Source: Pseudomonadota bacterium
GTDB lineage: Bacteria > Pseudomonadota > Alphaproteobacteria > Sphingomonadales > Sphingomonadaceae
Direction: 5' to 3'
DNA length: 37,141 nt
Assembly (NCBI GenBank): GCA_023417515.1
Contig: JAEZFL010000142.1
Coordinates: forward strand, 1 to 37,141
Part shown: positions 23,383 through 31,930 of the stretch, piece by piece
Layout: each line of letters opens with the position of its first letter
Numbering within the stretch: the first letter of the stretch is position 1
Notes under the pieces: model-generated
What the model saw: only the letters and a program-made list of their open reading frames with translations
The model's database searches: none
Told to the model about the DNA's origin: nothing
Made by a program: the position numbers and the translations under genes

Positions 23383-24201
23383 TCAGTAAGGCGGCTTGTC
23401 GTGGCCCCTGGGGCTCGTCGTGAAGATCTCGCAGCCGTCCTCGGTGATTCCGATCGAATGCTCGAACTGGGCTGAGAGGGAGCGGTCGCGAGTGACCGCG
23501 GTCCAGCCGTCGTCGAGGATCTTGGCGGCCGACTTGCCGATGTTGATCATCGGCTCGATGGTGAAGAACATGCCGGGCTTCAATTCCGGGCCGGTGCCTG
23601 CGCGGGCGGCGTGGATGACCTCGGGCGTGTCGTGGAAGACCTGGCCGAGGCCGTGGCCGCAGAAATCGCGCACGACCGAATAGCGGTTCGCCTCTGCGTG
23701 GCGCTGGATCGCGGCGCCGATGTCGCCCAGATGGTTGCCGGGCCGCGCAGCCTCGATCCCGAGCATCAGGCATTCGTAGGTCACGTCGACGAGGCGGCGC
23801 GCCTTGATGCCGACGTCGCCGACCAGATACATGCGGCTGGTATCGCCATGCCAGCCGTCGAGGATCGGAGTCACGTCGATGTTGACGATGTCGCCGTCCT
23901 TGAGAATGCGCTCTCCGGGAATGCCGTGGCAGATGACGTGGTTGATCGAGGTGCAGCAGCTCTTGGTATAGCCGCGATAGCCGAGCGTCGCGGGAATGGC
24001 GCCGCGGGCGCGCATCTCGGCGAAGACGATTTCGTCGAGTTCCTGGGTGGTCACTCCGGGGACGACGTGCGGAACGAGCGAGTCGAGGATCTCGGCGGCG
24101 ACTCGACCGGCGCGGCGCATGCCCTCGAAGCCCGCGGGTCCGTGAAGCTTGATCGCGCCGCTGCGGCCGATGACGACGTCGTTGGTGACCATGTCCTGCA
24201 T
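23383..24201 (-). CDS. map: Methionine aminopeptidase, type I
   Basis: Removes the initiator Met from nascent proteins. 272 residues from ATG 24201 (a second ATG is at 24192). The five metal ligands of the pita-bread fold are visible: Asp109 in VNIDVTPI, Asp120 in GWHGDTSRMY, His183 in FCGHGLGQ, Glu216 in FFTIEPM, and the late Glu in AQFEHSIGITE. His92 in NHVICHGIP is the substrate contact. The short N-terminal extension (NDVVIGRSGAIKLHGPAGFEGMRRAG) is normal for alphaproteobacteria. Divergent from the CinA-type gene with a 72-bp gap. Confidence 0.97.
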   Translation of the reverse strand: MQDMVTNDVVIGRSGAIKLHGPAGFEGMRRAGRVAAEILDSLVPHVVPGVTTQELDEIVFAEMRARGAIPATLGYRGYTKSCCTSINHVICHGIPGERILKDGDIVNIDVTPILDGWHGDTSRMYLVGDVGIKARRLVDVTYECLMLGIEAARPGNHLGDIGAAIQRHAEANRYSVVRDFCGHGLGQVFHDTPEVIHAARAGTGPELKPGMFFTIEPMINIGKSAAKILDDGWTAVTRDRSLSAQFEHSIGITEDGCEIFTTSPRGHDKPPY

Positions 24202-24273
24202 CGTGCCGATATAGCGAGGGTCAGGTGCATTCTCAATGAACCGGGCTGCTTGTCGCGCCCGATTTGTTGAGCC

Positions 24274-25050
24274 ATGGCCGATGCCATGGCGGACGAGACG
24301 CGCATCTGGACGGCCGGGCTGCTGGTGATCGGCGACGAGATCCTGTCGGGGCGGACCCAGGACCTCAACGTCGCTCAGATTGGGACGTGGCTGAACCTTC
24401 AGGGCATCCGCCTCAGCGAGGTGCGGATGGTGCCGGACCGGATCGACGCGATCGCGGAGGCGACCAATGCGCTCCGGGCACGCTACGATTATCTGTTCAC
24501 GACCGGCGGCATCGGGCCGACCCATGACGACATCACCGTCGACGGCATCGCCGCGGCGCTGGGGCTGCCGGTGGTCGTGCATCCGGCGGCACGGGCGGCG
24601 CTGGAGGCCTATTATTCGGGCCGCGGCGACGCGGTGACCGAGGCGCGGCTGAGGATGGCGCGGGTGCCCGAGGGCGCCGAGCTGATCGAGAACCGCTTCT
24701 CTGGGGCGCCGGGCATCAAGGTGGGCAATATCTACCTATTGGCGGGCGTCCCGCGGATCGCGGCGATGATGCTCGACGCTCTGACCGGGAGGCTGGAGGG
24801 CGGGCGGCCACTGCTGTCGCGGACGCTCGGCTGCTGGGCGCCGGAGAGCGGGGTCGCCGAGCTGCTCGAGGCCACCGAGAAGGCGCATTCGGGCTGCCAG
24901 ATCGGCTCCTATCCCTTCTTCCGCGACGGCAAGGCGGGCGCCAATTTCGTGGTGCGAAGCGACGACGCGGCGGCGTTGGCGGGGTGCGTCGAGGCGCTGG
25001 AGCGGGCGCTGAACGCCGCCGGTCACGAGGTGACCGAAGGCGGGATTTAG
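24274..25050 (+). CDS. CinA N-terminal-type (MoCF/molybdopterin-binding-like) protein
   Basis: 258 residues from ATG 24274; ATG 24286 is an alternative. It begins WTAGLLVIGDEILSGRTQDLNVAQIGTWL and has the MoaB/MogA-like loop YDYLFTTGGIGPTHDDITVDGIAAALG. Later come NRFSGAPGIKVGNIYLLAGVP and HSGCQIGSYPFFRDGKAGANFVVRS. This is the COG1058 domain found at the N-terminus of CinA, where it acts as an ADP-ribose pyrophosphatase-like enzyme. The C-terminal nicotinamide-mononucleotide deamidase domain of full CinA is absent, so this is the stand-alone form. Confidence 0.88.
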   Translation: MADAMADETRIWTAGLLVIGDEILSGRTQDLNVAQIGTWLNLQGIRLSEVRMVPDRIDAIAEATNALRARYDYLFTTGGIGPTHDDITVDGIAAALGLPVVVHPAARAALEAYYSGRGDAVTEARLRMARVPEGAELIENRFSGAPGIKVGNIYLLAGVPRIAAMMLDALTGRLEGGRPLLSRTLGCWAPESGVAELLEATEKAHSGCQIGSYPFFRDGKAGANFVVRSDDAAALAGCVEALERALNAAGHEVTEGGI

Positions 25051-25062
25051 CTCTGACTCGCT

Positions 25063-25080
25063 CCTCCTCTTTAGCGGAGG
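25063..25080. terminator. Weak hairpin between convergent genes
   Basis: CCTCC (25063-25067) pairs with GGAGG (25076-25080) over an 8-base loop, in the 57-bp gap between the CinA-type gene and the GGDEF gene. It is followed by a G-rich stretch that resembles an intergenic repeat. It could act as a bidirectional end, but the stem is short. Confidence 0.3.
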
Positions 25081-25107
25081 GGCCTGGGGTGGTGGTGCGT
25101 TGCAGCT

Positions 25108-26136
25108 TTACTCCGCTTCGGCGACGACCTTGTTGCGGCCGGCGTCCTTGGCTTCGTAGAGGAGGTTGTCAGCGCGCTTCAATGGGGAGTCGCCGGTGCA
25201 GCGGGCGACTCCGGCCGAGAAGGTGATCTGGCCGAGCGGGGCGTCGGTCTCGCGCACGCGGAAGTCGCGGGCGGCGAGATCGGCACGGGCCCGGTCGAGC
25301 AGATCGGCGGCCGCGGCCGGGCTCAAGCCGTCGAACAGGATCGCGAACTCCTCGCCGCCGAGGCGGGCGACCATGTGCGTTCCGCAGCTTTGCTGGAGCG
25401 ACTCCGCCACCATGCGCAGCACGCGGTCGCCGACGCCGTGGCCGTGGCCGTCATTGACCCGCTTGAAGCGGTCGATGTCGCAGATGGCGAGGCTGCACAG
25501 CTTGCCCGAACGCATGACCTCGTCGAGCCGGGTCTCGAAGGCGCGGCGGTTGGGCAGGCGGGTGAGGGCGTCGCTGCGCGCCTGCTCCTCGGCCTCGGCG
25601 AGCTTTTCGCGCAACGCACTGGCCTCGGAGCGGGCGACGGCGAGCTGCGCCTCGGCGGCGCGGGTGCGCTCGAGCATGGCGCCGGTGAGGCGCGCGACCG
25701 TGGCGATGCTGGGATTGCCGACCGCATGCGCGTTGAGGTCCTCGGCGCCGCGCGCCAGGTCGGCCTCGTAGCTGCGGGTCTCCTCGCTCGTCGCCTCGAC
25801 CACCGAGGTGAAATTCTCCATCGAGCGCCTGAGGTCGGCGATCAGTTCGGCGGCCTTGTCCTCCTCGAGACCGGGGAATTCCTCGTCGATCTGCTTGCGG
25901 ATCCGGTCGACGTCGCGCTGGGTGAGGCGGACGCCGTCAGCCGTCAGCGCGACGATCATCCGCGCGACGGGCGTGGTGTCGTCGCTGACGAGACCATAAA
26001 CCAGGGTATAGTTTTCAGGGGTTGGTTCGAGGCCGTGAAGGGCGAGAAATTCGCCGATCGCCCTGAACGTCCTCCGGTGCGCTTCGTCGCGCGATTTCCT
26101 GTCGTCCACGCCCCCCGCCGATCTGGCCACCCGCAC
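25108..26136 (-). CDS. GGDEF-domain protein (diguanylate cyclase)
   Basis: 342 residues from GTG 26136, chosen because GGGGGCAGGGGGT precedes it; ATG 26193 is in frame but without such a site. The N-terminal 150 residues (RTFRAIGEFLALHGLEPTPENYTLVYGLVS ...) are a helical region common in alphaproteobacterial cyclases, then a coiled-coil-like linker (AQLAVARSEASALREKLAEAEEQ). The cyclase domain begins DALTRLPNRRAFETRL and has the catalytic GGEEF in ARLGGEEFAILFDG and the metal Asp in CDIDRFKRVND. The RxxD product-inhibition site is missing: the place holds CGTH. It lies just downstream of motB, so it likely feeds c-di-GMP control of motility. Confidence 0.93.
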   Translation of the reverse strand: MRVARSAGGVDDRKSRDEAHRRTFRAIGEFLALHGLEPTPENYTLVYGLVSDDTTPVARMIVALTADGVRLTQRDVDRIRKQIDEEFPGLEEDKAAELIADLRRSMENFTSVVEATSEETRSYEADLARGAEDLNAHAVGNPSIATVARLTGAMLERTRAAEAQLAVARSEASALREKLAEAEEQARSDALTRLPNRRAFETRLDEVMRSGKLCSLAICDIDRFKRVNDGHGHGVGDRVLRMVAESLQQSCGTHMVARLGGEEFAILFDGLSPAAAADLLDRARADLAARDFRVRETDAPLGQITFSAGVARCTGDSPLKRADNLLYEAKDAGRNKVVAEAE

Positions 26137-26230
26137 ACCCCCTGCCCCCGGAGTTTTCGCGTGGGCTGCTAAAGTGCCAATCTCATTGCACATTTTACAC
26201 GGCGAAAGGTCGTTTCGGCAACAAACTTGT

Positions 26231-27175
26231 TCAGCGCGAGGTCCGGCCGCCGCCGGCTCCAGCGCCCGCGGGCGCGGCGGAGGCGGAGACGATGGGGCGC
26301 GAGCGGTCCTGGCCGTCGGCCCACAGCAGGGTGATCGAGATTCGGCGGTTGCGCGGATCGAGCCGGTCGCCGGCGACATAGGGTTCGCGGTCGGCGACGC
26401 CCTCGATCCGGGTGAATCGGGGCAGTGGGACTCCGGAGCCTTCGAGAACGGTGCGCGTGCTCTCGGCGCGCGCGGTCGACAGCATCCAGTTGTTCATGTT
26501 GGCGTTGGCGTAGGGGCGCGAGTCGGTGTGACCGCGAACCACGATCTGGTTCGACACCGGCTGGATGACCTGGGAAACCTGGCGAAGCAGCCGCGCCGCC
26601 TGGGGGCGAAGGACGTTGGTGCCGACCTCGAACATCGAGAAGTCGGCCTCGTCGACGAGGTCGATGCGAAGGCCCGCGTCGGACTGGGTGAAGGAGATGT
26701 GGCTCCTCAGCGAGCGCAGCTGCGGGTCCTGCTCCATGCGCCGCAACAGTTCGGCGCGGAGCTGGGCGAAGCGCGCCATCTCCTGCTCGCGCTGCTGGCC
26801 AGTGCCTGTCTGCGGCCCGCCGGCGGCGGAGCGCGGGATGACGATCGAGCGCGAGCCGGTCTGCTGCGCCCGGTGCGGGTAATTCTCCTCCGCGATGATC
26901 GAATCGCCGCCCATGATGCCGGTCGCTCCGGCGCTGTTCTGGCGGTACTCGATCACGGTCGGCGTGAAATAATCGGCCAGTCCCTTGCGCTTGGCCTCGT
27001 CGACCGCGCCGATCAGCCACAGCAAGAGGAAGAAGGCCATCATCGCGGTGACGAAGTCCGCATAGGCGATCTTCCACGCGCCGCCATGATGGGCGTCGTG
27101 GTTCTCCTGGACGATCTTCTTGACGATGATCGGCTGGGGCGGCGGCTCGTTGCGGCCGCGGGCGGCGGTGGCCAT
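26231..27175 (-). CDS. motB: Flagellar motor protein MotB
   Basis: 314 residues from ATG 27175. Stator subunit: a single N-terminal transmembrane helix (FVTAMMAFFLLLWLIG) with the proton-carrying Asp40 in AWKIAYADF. Then the plug and linker region, and a C-terminal OmpA/MotB peptidoglycan-binding domain: FEVGTNVLRPQAARLLRQVSQVI, VVRGHTDSRPYANANMNNWMLSTARAEST, and DPRNRRISITLLW. The lysine-rich start (IIVKKIVQENHDAHHGGAWK) is typical of alphaproteobacterial MotB. The C-terminal 30 residues are low complexity (ASAAPAGAGAGGG). It is 37 bases downstream of motA in one transcript. Confidence 0.96.
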   Translation of the reverse strand: MATAARGRNEPPPQPIIVKKIVQENHDAHHGGAWKIAYADFVTAMMAFFLLLWLIGAVDEAKRKGLADYFTPTVIEYRQNSAGATGIMGGDSIIAEENYPHRAQQTGSRSIVIPRSAAGGPQTGTGQQREQEMARFAQLRAELLRRMEQDPQLRSLRSHISFTQSDAGLRIDLVDEADFSMFEVGTNVLRPQAARLLRQVSQVIQPVSNQIVVRGHTDSRPYANANMNNWMLSTARAESTRTVLEGSGVPLPRFTRIEGVADREPYVAGDRLDPRNRRISITLLWADGQDRSRPIVSASAAPAGAGAGGGRTSR

Positions 27176-27212
27176 CAGCGAGCGCTCCCGAGCGAATGGC
27201 GGCGAGCCATTG

Positions 27213-28076
27213 TCAGCGGCCCCGCATGCCGTCGAACACGTCGGCGAAGGCCGGCTGGTTGGCGTGGGCGATGCCGGAGCGCGCCGCTTCGATGACCAGC
27301 GGCAGCGGATGGCCGTGAAGCGAGGCGATGATGATCTGCTTGACCACGTCGTAGATGGCGGCGTCGGATTCGACGACCTGGCGGGCGCGGTTGGCGAACG
27401 GGCCGACGAAGCCGTAGGACAGCAGCACGCCGAGGAACGTGCCGACCAGCGCCGAGCCGATCATGCCGCCGAGCACCGACGGCGGCTCGTCGATCGACGA
27501 CATGGTCTTGATGACTCCGAGCACGGCCGCGACGATGCCGAGCGCGGGGAGCGCGTCGGCGGTGGTCTGAAGCGAATTGACCGGCCGCATGACGGCGTGA
27601 TGGTGAGTCTTGATGGCGTTATCCATCACCTCCTCCATCGCATGCGGATTGAGCGTGCCGGAGGAGACGACGACGAGGCGCAAGGTGTCGCAGATCAGGT
27701 GGATGAGGACCTGGTCCTTCATCAGCTTGGGATATTCGCTGAAGATCGCGCTGGTCGCGGGCTCCTCGATATGCGGCTCGACCGCGACCGGGCCTTCGGT
27801 GCGCAGCATCTTCATCAGCTTGGAGACGAGGAAGATGGTGTCGAGGAAGTCCTGGCGGTTGTAGCGCGGGCCCTTGAACGCCTTGGCGAACGCGCCGCCG
27901 AGCGCCTTCAGCTCCCGGCCGTTGTTGCCGACGATGGTGGCGCCGAGCGCGGCGCCGCCGATGATCATCATCTCCAGCGGCAGGGCGTGCATCAGCACGT
28001 CCATCTTGCCGCCGGCGATGAGGAACCCGCCGAACACCATCACCAGGACGACAATACTGCCGATGCCCGCAAACAT
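27213..28076 (-). CDS. motA: Flagellar motor stator protein MotA
   Basis: 287 residues from ATG 28076. Stator channel subunit with four membrane helices: IGSIVVLVMVFGGFLIAGG (about 5-23), LEMMIIGGAALGATIVG (34-50), LPALGIVAAVLGVIKTM (about 178-194) and GGMIGSALVGTFLGVLLSYGFVGP (about 206-229). The cytoplasmic loop contains the charged torque-generating segment NRQDFLDTIFLVSKLMKMLRTEGP. Proline pairs near the third helix are in place. It ends VFDGMRGR. The upstream gap contains a TTAACCAT motif that could be bound by CtrA; the flagellar flgBCDEFGHIJKL operon ends just upstream on the same strand. Confidence 0.97.
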   Translation of the reverse strand: MFAGIGSIVVLVMVFGGFLIAGGKMDVLMHALPLEMMIIGGAALGATIVGNNGRELKALGGAFAKAFKGPRYNRQDFLDTIFLVSKLMKMLRTEGPVAVEPHIEEPATSAIFSEYPKLMKDQVLIHLICDTLRLVVVSSGTLNPHAMEEVMDNAIKTHHHAVMRPVNSLQTTADALPALGIVAAVLGVIKTMSSIDEPPSVLGGMIGSALVGTFLGVLLSYGFVGPFANRARQVVESDAAIYDVVKQIIIASLHGHPLPLVIEAARSGIAHANQPAFADVFDGMRGR

Positions 28077-28128
28077 TCCGGTCCCCGCTCCCTCGACACT
28101 GGGGCGACAGACACTTCGCCCAAGGGGA

Positions 28129-28161
28129 TTAACGGCGCTGGCGGCGAGACTTAATGGTTAA
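28129..28161 (-). promoter_or_regulatory. CtrA-like motif upstream of motA
   Basis: On the minus strand, TTAACCATTAA lies at 28161-28151, containing the 8-mer TTAACCAT known as a CtrA half site. A further TTAA is at 28129-28132. It is 75-85 bases before the motA start codon, a reasonable place for an activator site. The TTAA-N7-TTAA full consensus is not matched. Confidence 0.45.
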
Positions 28162-28276
28162 CGGCGCGGTGAGGATGTTTGTCGGAGTCCAGGGGAGGAG
28201 CGGATCATCGCGAGGTCCCGCGCGATGAAAGCGGCTCAGGCCTGTCGAGGCCTTCACCGCTTGCCATCGCGAGCCG

Positions 28277-28291
28277 CTCCCCGAAGGGGAG
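28277..28291 (-). terminator. Hairpin at the end of the flgB-flgL operon
   Basis: CTCCCC-GAA/TTC-GGGGAG, a perfect 6-bp stem with a 3-base loop, starts 5 bases after the flgL stop on the minus strand. No T-run. It probably marks the 3' end of the long flagellar transcript before motA. Confidence 0.55.
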
Positions 28292-28296
28292 GGTTC

Positions 28297-29142
28297 CTAG
28301 CCGATCAGGTCGAACAGGTTCGAGCGATGGATCCGGGCGAAGGCGGCCTGCGCCGCCTCGAGCGACAGCTCCTTGGCCTGGAGCCGGGCGATCACCTCGG
28401 CGATGTCGGCGCTTTCGAGGCCTTTGCGCTCGTCCGCCATGACGATCTTCACCGATTCCGACTGCTCGATCATGTCCTCGATTCGGTTGCCCCGCGAACC
28501 GTGGTCGGCATGGGCTGCCGCGACGTGCCTGACCGCCGCGTTGACCTCGTTCAGCAAGGCGTTGATCGGCGCAGGCTCACCGCCGCGCATGGCAAGCGCG
28601 GCGTCGTTGAGGATCTTGGCCAGGTTGCTCGTCCCGTAGGGCGTGGTGACATTGTCGAAGATGGCGGTGCGGTCGGCGACCGCGGTCAGCTCGAGATTGG
28701 CGGCGACCGGGATGCGGATCGGCGCGCCGAGCGGGAAGACCAGCTCGCCGCGGGAATCACGGGTGTCGCGCAGCGAGGCGACATGCTGGGAAAGGCTCTC
28801 CAGCTCGAGCGAGATCGCGTTGCGATCGACGCTGGACAGGGTGCGGCTGGCGCCCTGCACCATCAGCTCGGCGGCGCGGGTGAAGGTGGCGCCGAGCGAT
28901 TTCAGGACACCGTCGGCTTGGGCGTAGGTGGCCATCGCCTTGTCGAGATTGGCGCGCCAGGTCTTCTGGTTGGCCTGGCTTCGGCCGATGTCGGAGATGC
29001 GCGCGGCCGCTCCGGGATCGTCCGACGGTGCGAGGATCTTCTTGCCGGTCGAGATCTCGGCCTGGGCGCGAGCGATCTCGCCGGCCAGGCGAAGCTGGCG
29101 GTTGGTTTCGAGACGAAGCTGGTAGCGCGTGCCGCTGATCAT
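28297..29142 (-). CDS. flgL: Flagellar hook-filament junction protein FlgL
   Basis: 281 residues from ATG 29142. It is flagellin-like at both ends: TRYQLRLETNRQLRLAGEIARAQAEISTGKKILAPSDDPGAAARI (N-terminal D0/D1) and SADIAEVIARLQAKELSLEAAQAAFARIHRSNLFDLI (C-terminal D0). It forms the second junction ring between hook and filament after FlgK. Last gene of the operon, 11 bases after flgK, followed by a hairpin. The middle domain is short. The N-terminal SDDPGAA motif is diagnostic and separates it from true flagellin together with its position next to flgK. Confidence 0.95.
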   Translation of the reverse strand: MISGTRYQLRLETNRQLRLAGEIARAQAEISTGKKILAPSDDPGAAARISDIGRSQANQKTWRANLDKAMATYAQADGVLKSLGATFTRAAELMVQGASRTLSSVDRNAISLELESLSQHVASLRDTRDSRGELVFPLGAPIRIPVAANLELTAVADRTAIFDNVTTPYGTSNLAKILNDAALAMRGGEPAPINALLNEVNAAVRHVAAAHADHGSRGNRIEDMIEQSESVKIVMADERKGLESADIAEVIARLQAKELSLEAAQAAFARIHRSNLFDLIG

Positions 29143-29153
29143 GATGCCGGCCC

Positions 29154-30506
29154 TTAGAAGATGTTGAGGATGTCCTGGACGGTCTCGCGACCGACCTGGA
29201 TGATGCGCGCGGCGGCGCTGTAGGCCTGCTGGAAGCGGAGCAGGTCGGCGGCCTCGCGGTCGAGGTCGACGCCGGTGATCTCGTCGAGCGCCCCGAAGCT
29301 GGTGTCGCGCCAAGCGGCCGCTGCGGCGTGCTCGGACTTGGCTGCGGACAAGGTCTGGGCATGGCCGGCGACGAGGTTGGTCCAGCGGCGCTCGACGCCA
29401 TTGGCACCGCGCAGTCCATCGAGGGCGAGCAGGTTGCCGTTGAGCACGCCGCTGCCGGATTCCGCCGCGACGAGCGCCGGATCGGTGACCAGCGCCTGGA
29501 TCCCGCTGGCCCCGCCCGAAGCGTCGAGCAGGTTCGCGCCGGGATTGCCGGCCTGGTCGAGTCCGTTCGAAGACCAGGTGTTGAGCTGGACCGCGAAGTC
29601 GATGGCCAGGCTCGACAGCTCGAACGACCGGGTCGCGGCGATGTCGGCCGATTCGACGAGCCCGGCGAGCTTGCCGGCACTGGGCACCAGCGCGGCCGGG
29701 CCGCTGCTGTTGGTGACCTGCAGCGACAGCCGGCCATCGCCGGCGACGCTCAGCGACAGGCTCGCCGATTCGGTCGGGCTGACCAGGACGGTGCCGGGCG
29801 GGTCGGCGAGACGGAGCTGAACCGTGCCGTCGGCATTGTCGGAGGCGACGACCCCGATGCGCTCGACGATGCTGTCGATCAGCCGGTCGCGCTCGTCCTC
29901 CATCGCGGCCCGAACGGTGCTTCCCGGGGTCGCGGCGCGCAGCGCCGTATTGAGCTGGGCGAGGCCGTTCACCGCATTGTTGACGGCTTCGACGTCGAGC
30001 TGGGCGGCGCTGCCGATGCCGGTGGACAGGCGGCGCAAGGCCTCGGCATTGCTGCGGAAGGCGCCGGCGACGTCGTCGAGCTTGGCGAGGAACTGGGTGC
30101 GGCCGAAGCGGTCGCCGGGCGTGGCGGCGAGGTCGTCGGCGGCGTTGAAGAAAGCGGTGATCCTGGCGCCGACCCCGTAAGGGCCGTCGTCGAGCACGGT
30201 CTCGATGCCGGTGAGCCATTGCTCGCGTACGCCGGTGCGGCCTGCGGCCGAACTGGCGTGGCGCATCTCCGCGGCCCGGAACATGTCCCAGGCGCGCTCG
30301 ATGCCCTGCACCTTGACGCCGCCAAACACATAGCTTTCGCCGCTATAGGGCGTGAGCCGAGCGCCGCCGGAGACTCCCGGCGTCAGCGTGACGCTGCGGC
30401 GGGTGAAGCCGGGCGTTTCCGCATTGGCGACATTCTCACCGACCGCGCCGAGAGCCGTGCGGTAGGCGCGCAGGCCCGACAGGCCGAGACCGAGCAGGTC
30501 GCTCAT
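29154..30506 (-). CDS. flgK: Flagellar hook-associated protein FlgK
   Basis: 450 residues from ATG 30506, overlapping the flgJ stop (ATGA). The N-terminus has the rod/hook/filament motif LGLSGLRAYRTALGAVGENVANAETPGFTRRSV. The body contains the usual variable middle. The C-terminus closes with GVDLDREAADLLRFQQAYSAAARIIQVGRETVQDILNIF, the D0 helix that pairs with the N-terminus in the assembled structure. It caps the hook and joins it to FlgL. It is somewhat shorter than the 500-600 residues common in other bacteria, in line with the short FlgE here. Confidence 0.95.
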   Translation of the reverse strand: MSDLLGLGLSGLRAYRTALGAVGENVANAETPGFTRRSVTLTPGVSGGARLTPYSGESYVFGGVKVQGIERAWDMFRAAEMRHASSAAGRTGVREQWLTGIETVLDDGPYGVGARITAFFNAADDLAATPGDRFGRTQFLAKLDDVAGAFRSNAEALRRLSTGIGSAAQLDVEAVNNAVNGLAQLNTALRAATPGSTVRAAMEDERDRLIDSIVERIGVVASDNADGTVQLRLADPPGTVLVSPTESASLSLSVAGDGRLSLQVTNSSGPAALVPSAGKLAGLVESADIAATRSFELSSLAIDFAVQLNTWSSNGLDQAGNPGANLLDASGGASGIQALVTDPALVAAESGSGVLNGNLLALDGLRGANGVERRWTNLVAGHAQTLSAAKSEHAAAAAWRDTSFGALDEITGVDLDREAADLLRFQQAYSAAARIIQVGRETVQDILNIF

Positions 30507-30817
30507 TGCGAATCTCCCTCGCCGGCCGCGCCGCCGCCGTTGCGGCCGAATTGCTGGAGCAGAAGCTCGGCAATGCCGAAGCTGCCGCGCGCCGCCATGT
30601 CATCGGCGAGACGGGCGTCGGCCATGTCGCGGAACTGGTCGCTCGCGCTGGAGCCGAACAGGTCCTCGCCGATCTTCGCCTGGCGCATCGAGCCGATGAC
30701 CTGGCGAAGGAACACGGCCTCGAACGCCTCGGCGGCCTGGCGGAGCTGCGCCTCGCGCCGGGCGGCGGCGGGGTCCGGCGCCTGGGCGGCGGGCCTATTG
30801 ATTGCCGGGTCGATCAC
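30503..30817 (-). CDS. flgJ: Rod-binding protein FlgJ (N-domain only)
   Basis: 104 residues from GTG 30817, overlapping the flgI stop (GTGA). It has the rod-cap domain only: REAQLRQAAEAFEAVFLRQVIGSMRQAKIGEDLFGSSASDQFRDMADARLADDMAARGSFGIAELL. The C-terminal muramidase domain of enterobacterial FlgJ is absent, as in other alphaproteobacteria, where a separate lytic enzyme opens the wall. Start and stop overlaps with flgI and flgK show coupled translation. Confidence 0.93.
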   Translation of the reverse strand: MIDPAINRPAAQAPDPAAARREAQLRQAAEAFEAVFLRQVIGSMRQAKIGEDLFGSSASDQFRDMADARLADDMAARGSFGIAELLLQQFGRNGGGAAGEGDSQ

Positions 30818-31920
30818 AGGACCACCAGTTCGGCGCGCAACGCGCCCGCCTGCTTGAGCGCCTCGAGGATGGCGACGAGGTCCGACGCACTGGCGCCGAT
30901 GGCGTTCACCGCGCGGACGATCTCCGACAGATTCGCGCCCTCGCCCATGTCGAACATGCGCGCGCGCGCCTCCTCGATCGCGATGTTGCTGTCCTCCTGA
31001 ATGGCAGTGCGGCCGCGCGAGAAGGGCTCGGGCTGGATCACCTGCGGGTTTTCCTGGACCGAGACGGTGAGCCGGCCGTGGCTGACGGCGGCGGGGCTGA
31101 TCCGTACCGCGCCGTTGATGACGACGGTACCGGTGCGCGAGTTGACGATGACTCGCGCCGGAGCGTCGCCCGGATCGACGAGGATGTTCTCGACCCGGCC
31201 CATCAGCGCGGTGCGCGCCTCGGCGCCGGGCGGGGCGTCGATCGCGATCGTGCCGCCGCTGACGGCACTGGCGATCGGCTGGCCGAACTCACGGTTGATC
31301 GCGTCGGCGACCCGGCCGGCGGTGGTGAGGTCGGCGTCGAACAGGTTGAAGCGGAGCTGAGGGACCGTGGCGAAGCCGGTGTCGACCGACCGCTCGACGG
31401 TGGCGCCGCCGGGGATTCGGCCGGCGCTCGGCACGTTGACGGTGACCTGGCTGCCGTCCTGGGCGGAGACCCCGAGGCCGCCGACGACGAGGTTGCCCTG
31501 TGCCATCGCGTAGATCTGGTCGTCGGCGCCGCGCAGCGGAGTCATGATCAGGGTGCCGCCGCGCAAGCTGCGGGCGCGGCCGAGCGCCGAGACGGTGATG
31601 TCGATGCGCTGGCCGGGATTGGCGAAGGGCGGAAGCTCGGCGGTGATCATGACCGCGGCGGCGTTGCGCAGGGATGGGTTCACGCCCGGCGGAAGGGTGA
31701 GGCCGAAGCGGCTTGCGACCCCGGTCATGCCCTGGGTCGCATAAGCCAGGTTGTCGTCGCCCGTGCCCGCGAGGCCGACCACGATTCCGTAGCCGGTCAG
31801 CTGGTTGGTTCGAACGCCCTGGAACGAGCCCAGGTCCTTGACCCGGCTGCCCTGCGCATGTGCCGGCGCCGCGATGGCGAGCGCGGCGAGAAAGGCCAGG
31901 ATGGTGCGGAACATGGTCAT
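30814..31920 (-). CDS. flgI: Flagellar P-ring protein FlgI
   Basis: 368 residues from ATG 31920 (GTG 31929 and ATG 31914 are alternatives). The signal peptide MTMFRTILAFLAALAIAAPAHA is cut before QGSRVKDLGSFQGVRTNQLTGYGIVVGLAGTGD, the hallmark start of mature FlgI. Further conserved parts: KNAAAVMITAELPPFANPGQRIDITVSALG-type wording and GGTLIMTPLRGADDQIYAMAQG. The C-terminal region ANLSEIVRAVNAIGASASDLVAILEALKQAGALRAELVVL is intact. It forms the ring in the peptidoglycan with help from FlgA, whose gene is divergent at the other end of the operon. Confidence 0.96.
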   Translation of the reverse strand: MTMFRTILAFLAALAIAAPAHAQGSRVKDLGSFQGVRTNQLTGYGIVVGLAGTGDDNLAYATQGMTGVASRFGLTLPPGVNPSLRNAAAVMITAELPPFANPGQRIDITVSALGRARSLRGGTLIMTPLRGADDQIYAMAQGNLVVGGLGVSAQDGSQVTVNVPSAGRIPGGATVERSVDTGFATVPQLRFNLFDADLTTAGRVADAINREFGQPIASAVSGGTIAIDAPPGAEARTALMGRVENILVDPGDAPARVIVNSRTGTVVINGAVRISPAAVSHGRLTVSVQENPQVIQPEPFSRGRTAIQEDSNIAIEEARARMFDMGEGANLSEIVRAVNAIGASASDLVAILEALKQAGALRAELVVL

Positions 31921-31930
31921 CGCGGACACC

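Noticed and set aside
28297..30219. Long minus frame starting inside flgK and running into flgL
   Set aside because: Only the part from ATG 29142 has FlgL wording; the upstream part is an out-of-frame reading of flgK with Arg/Pro-rich composition.
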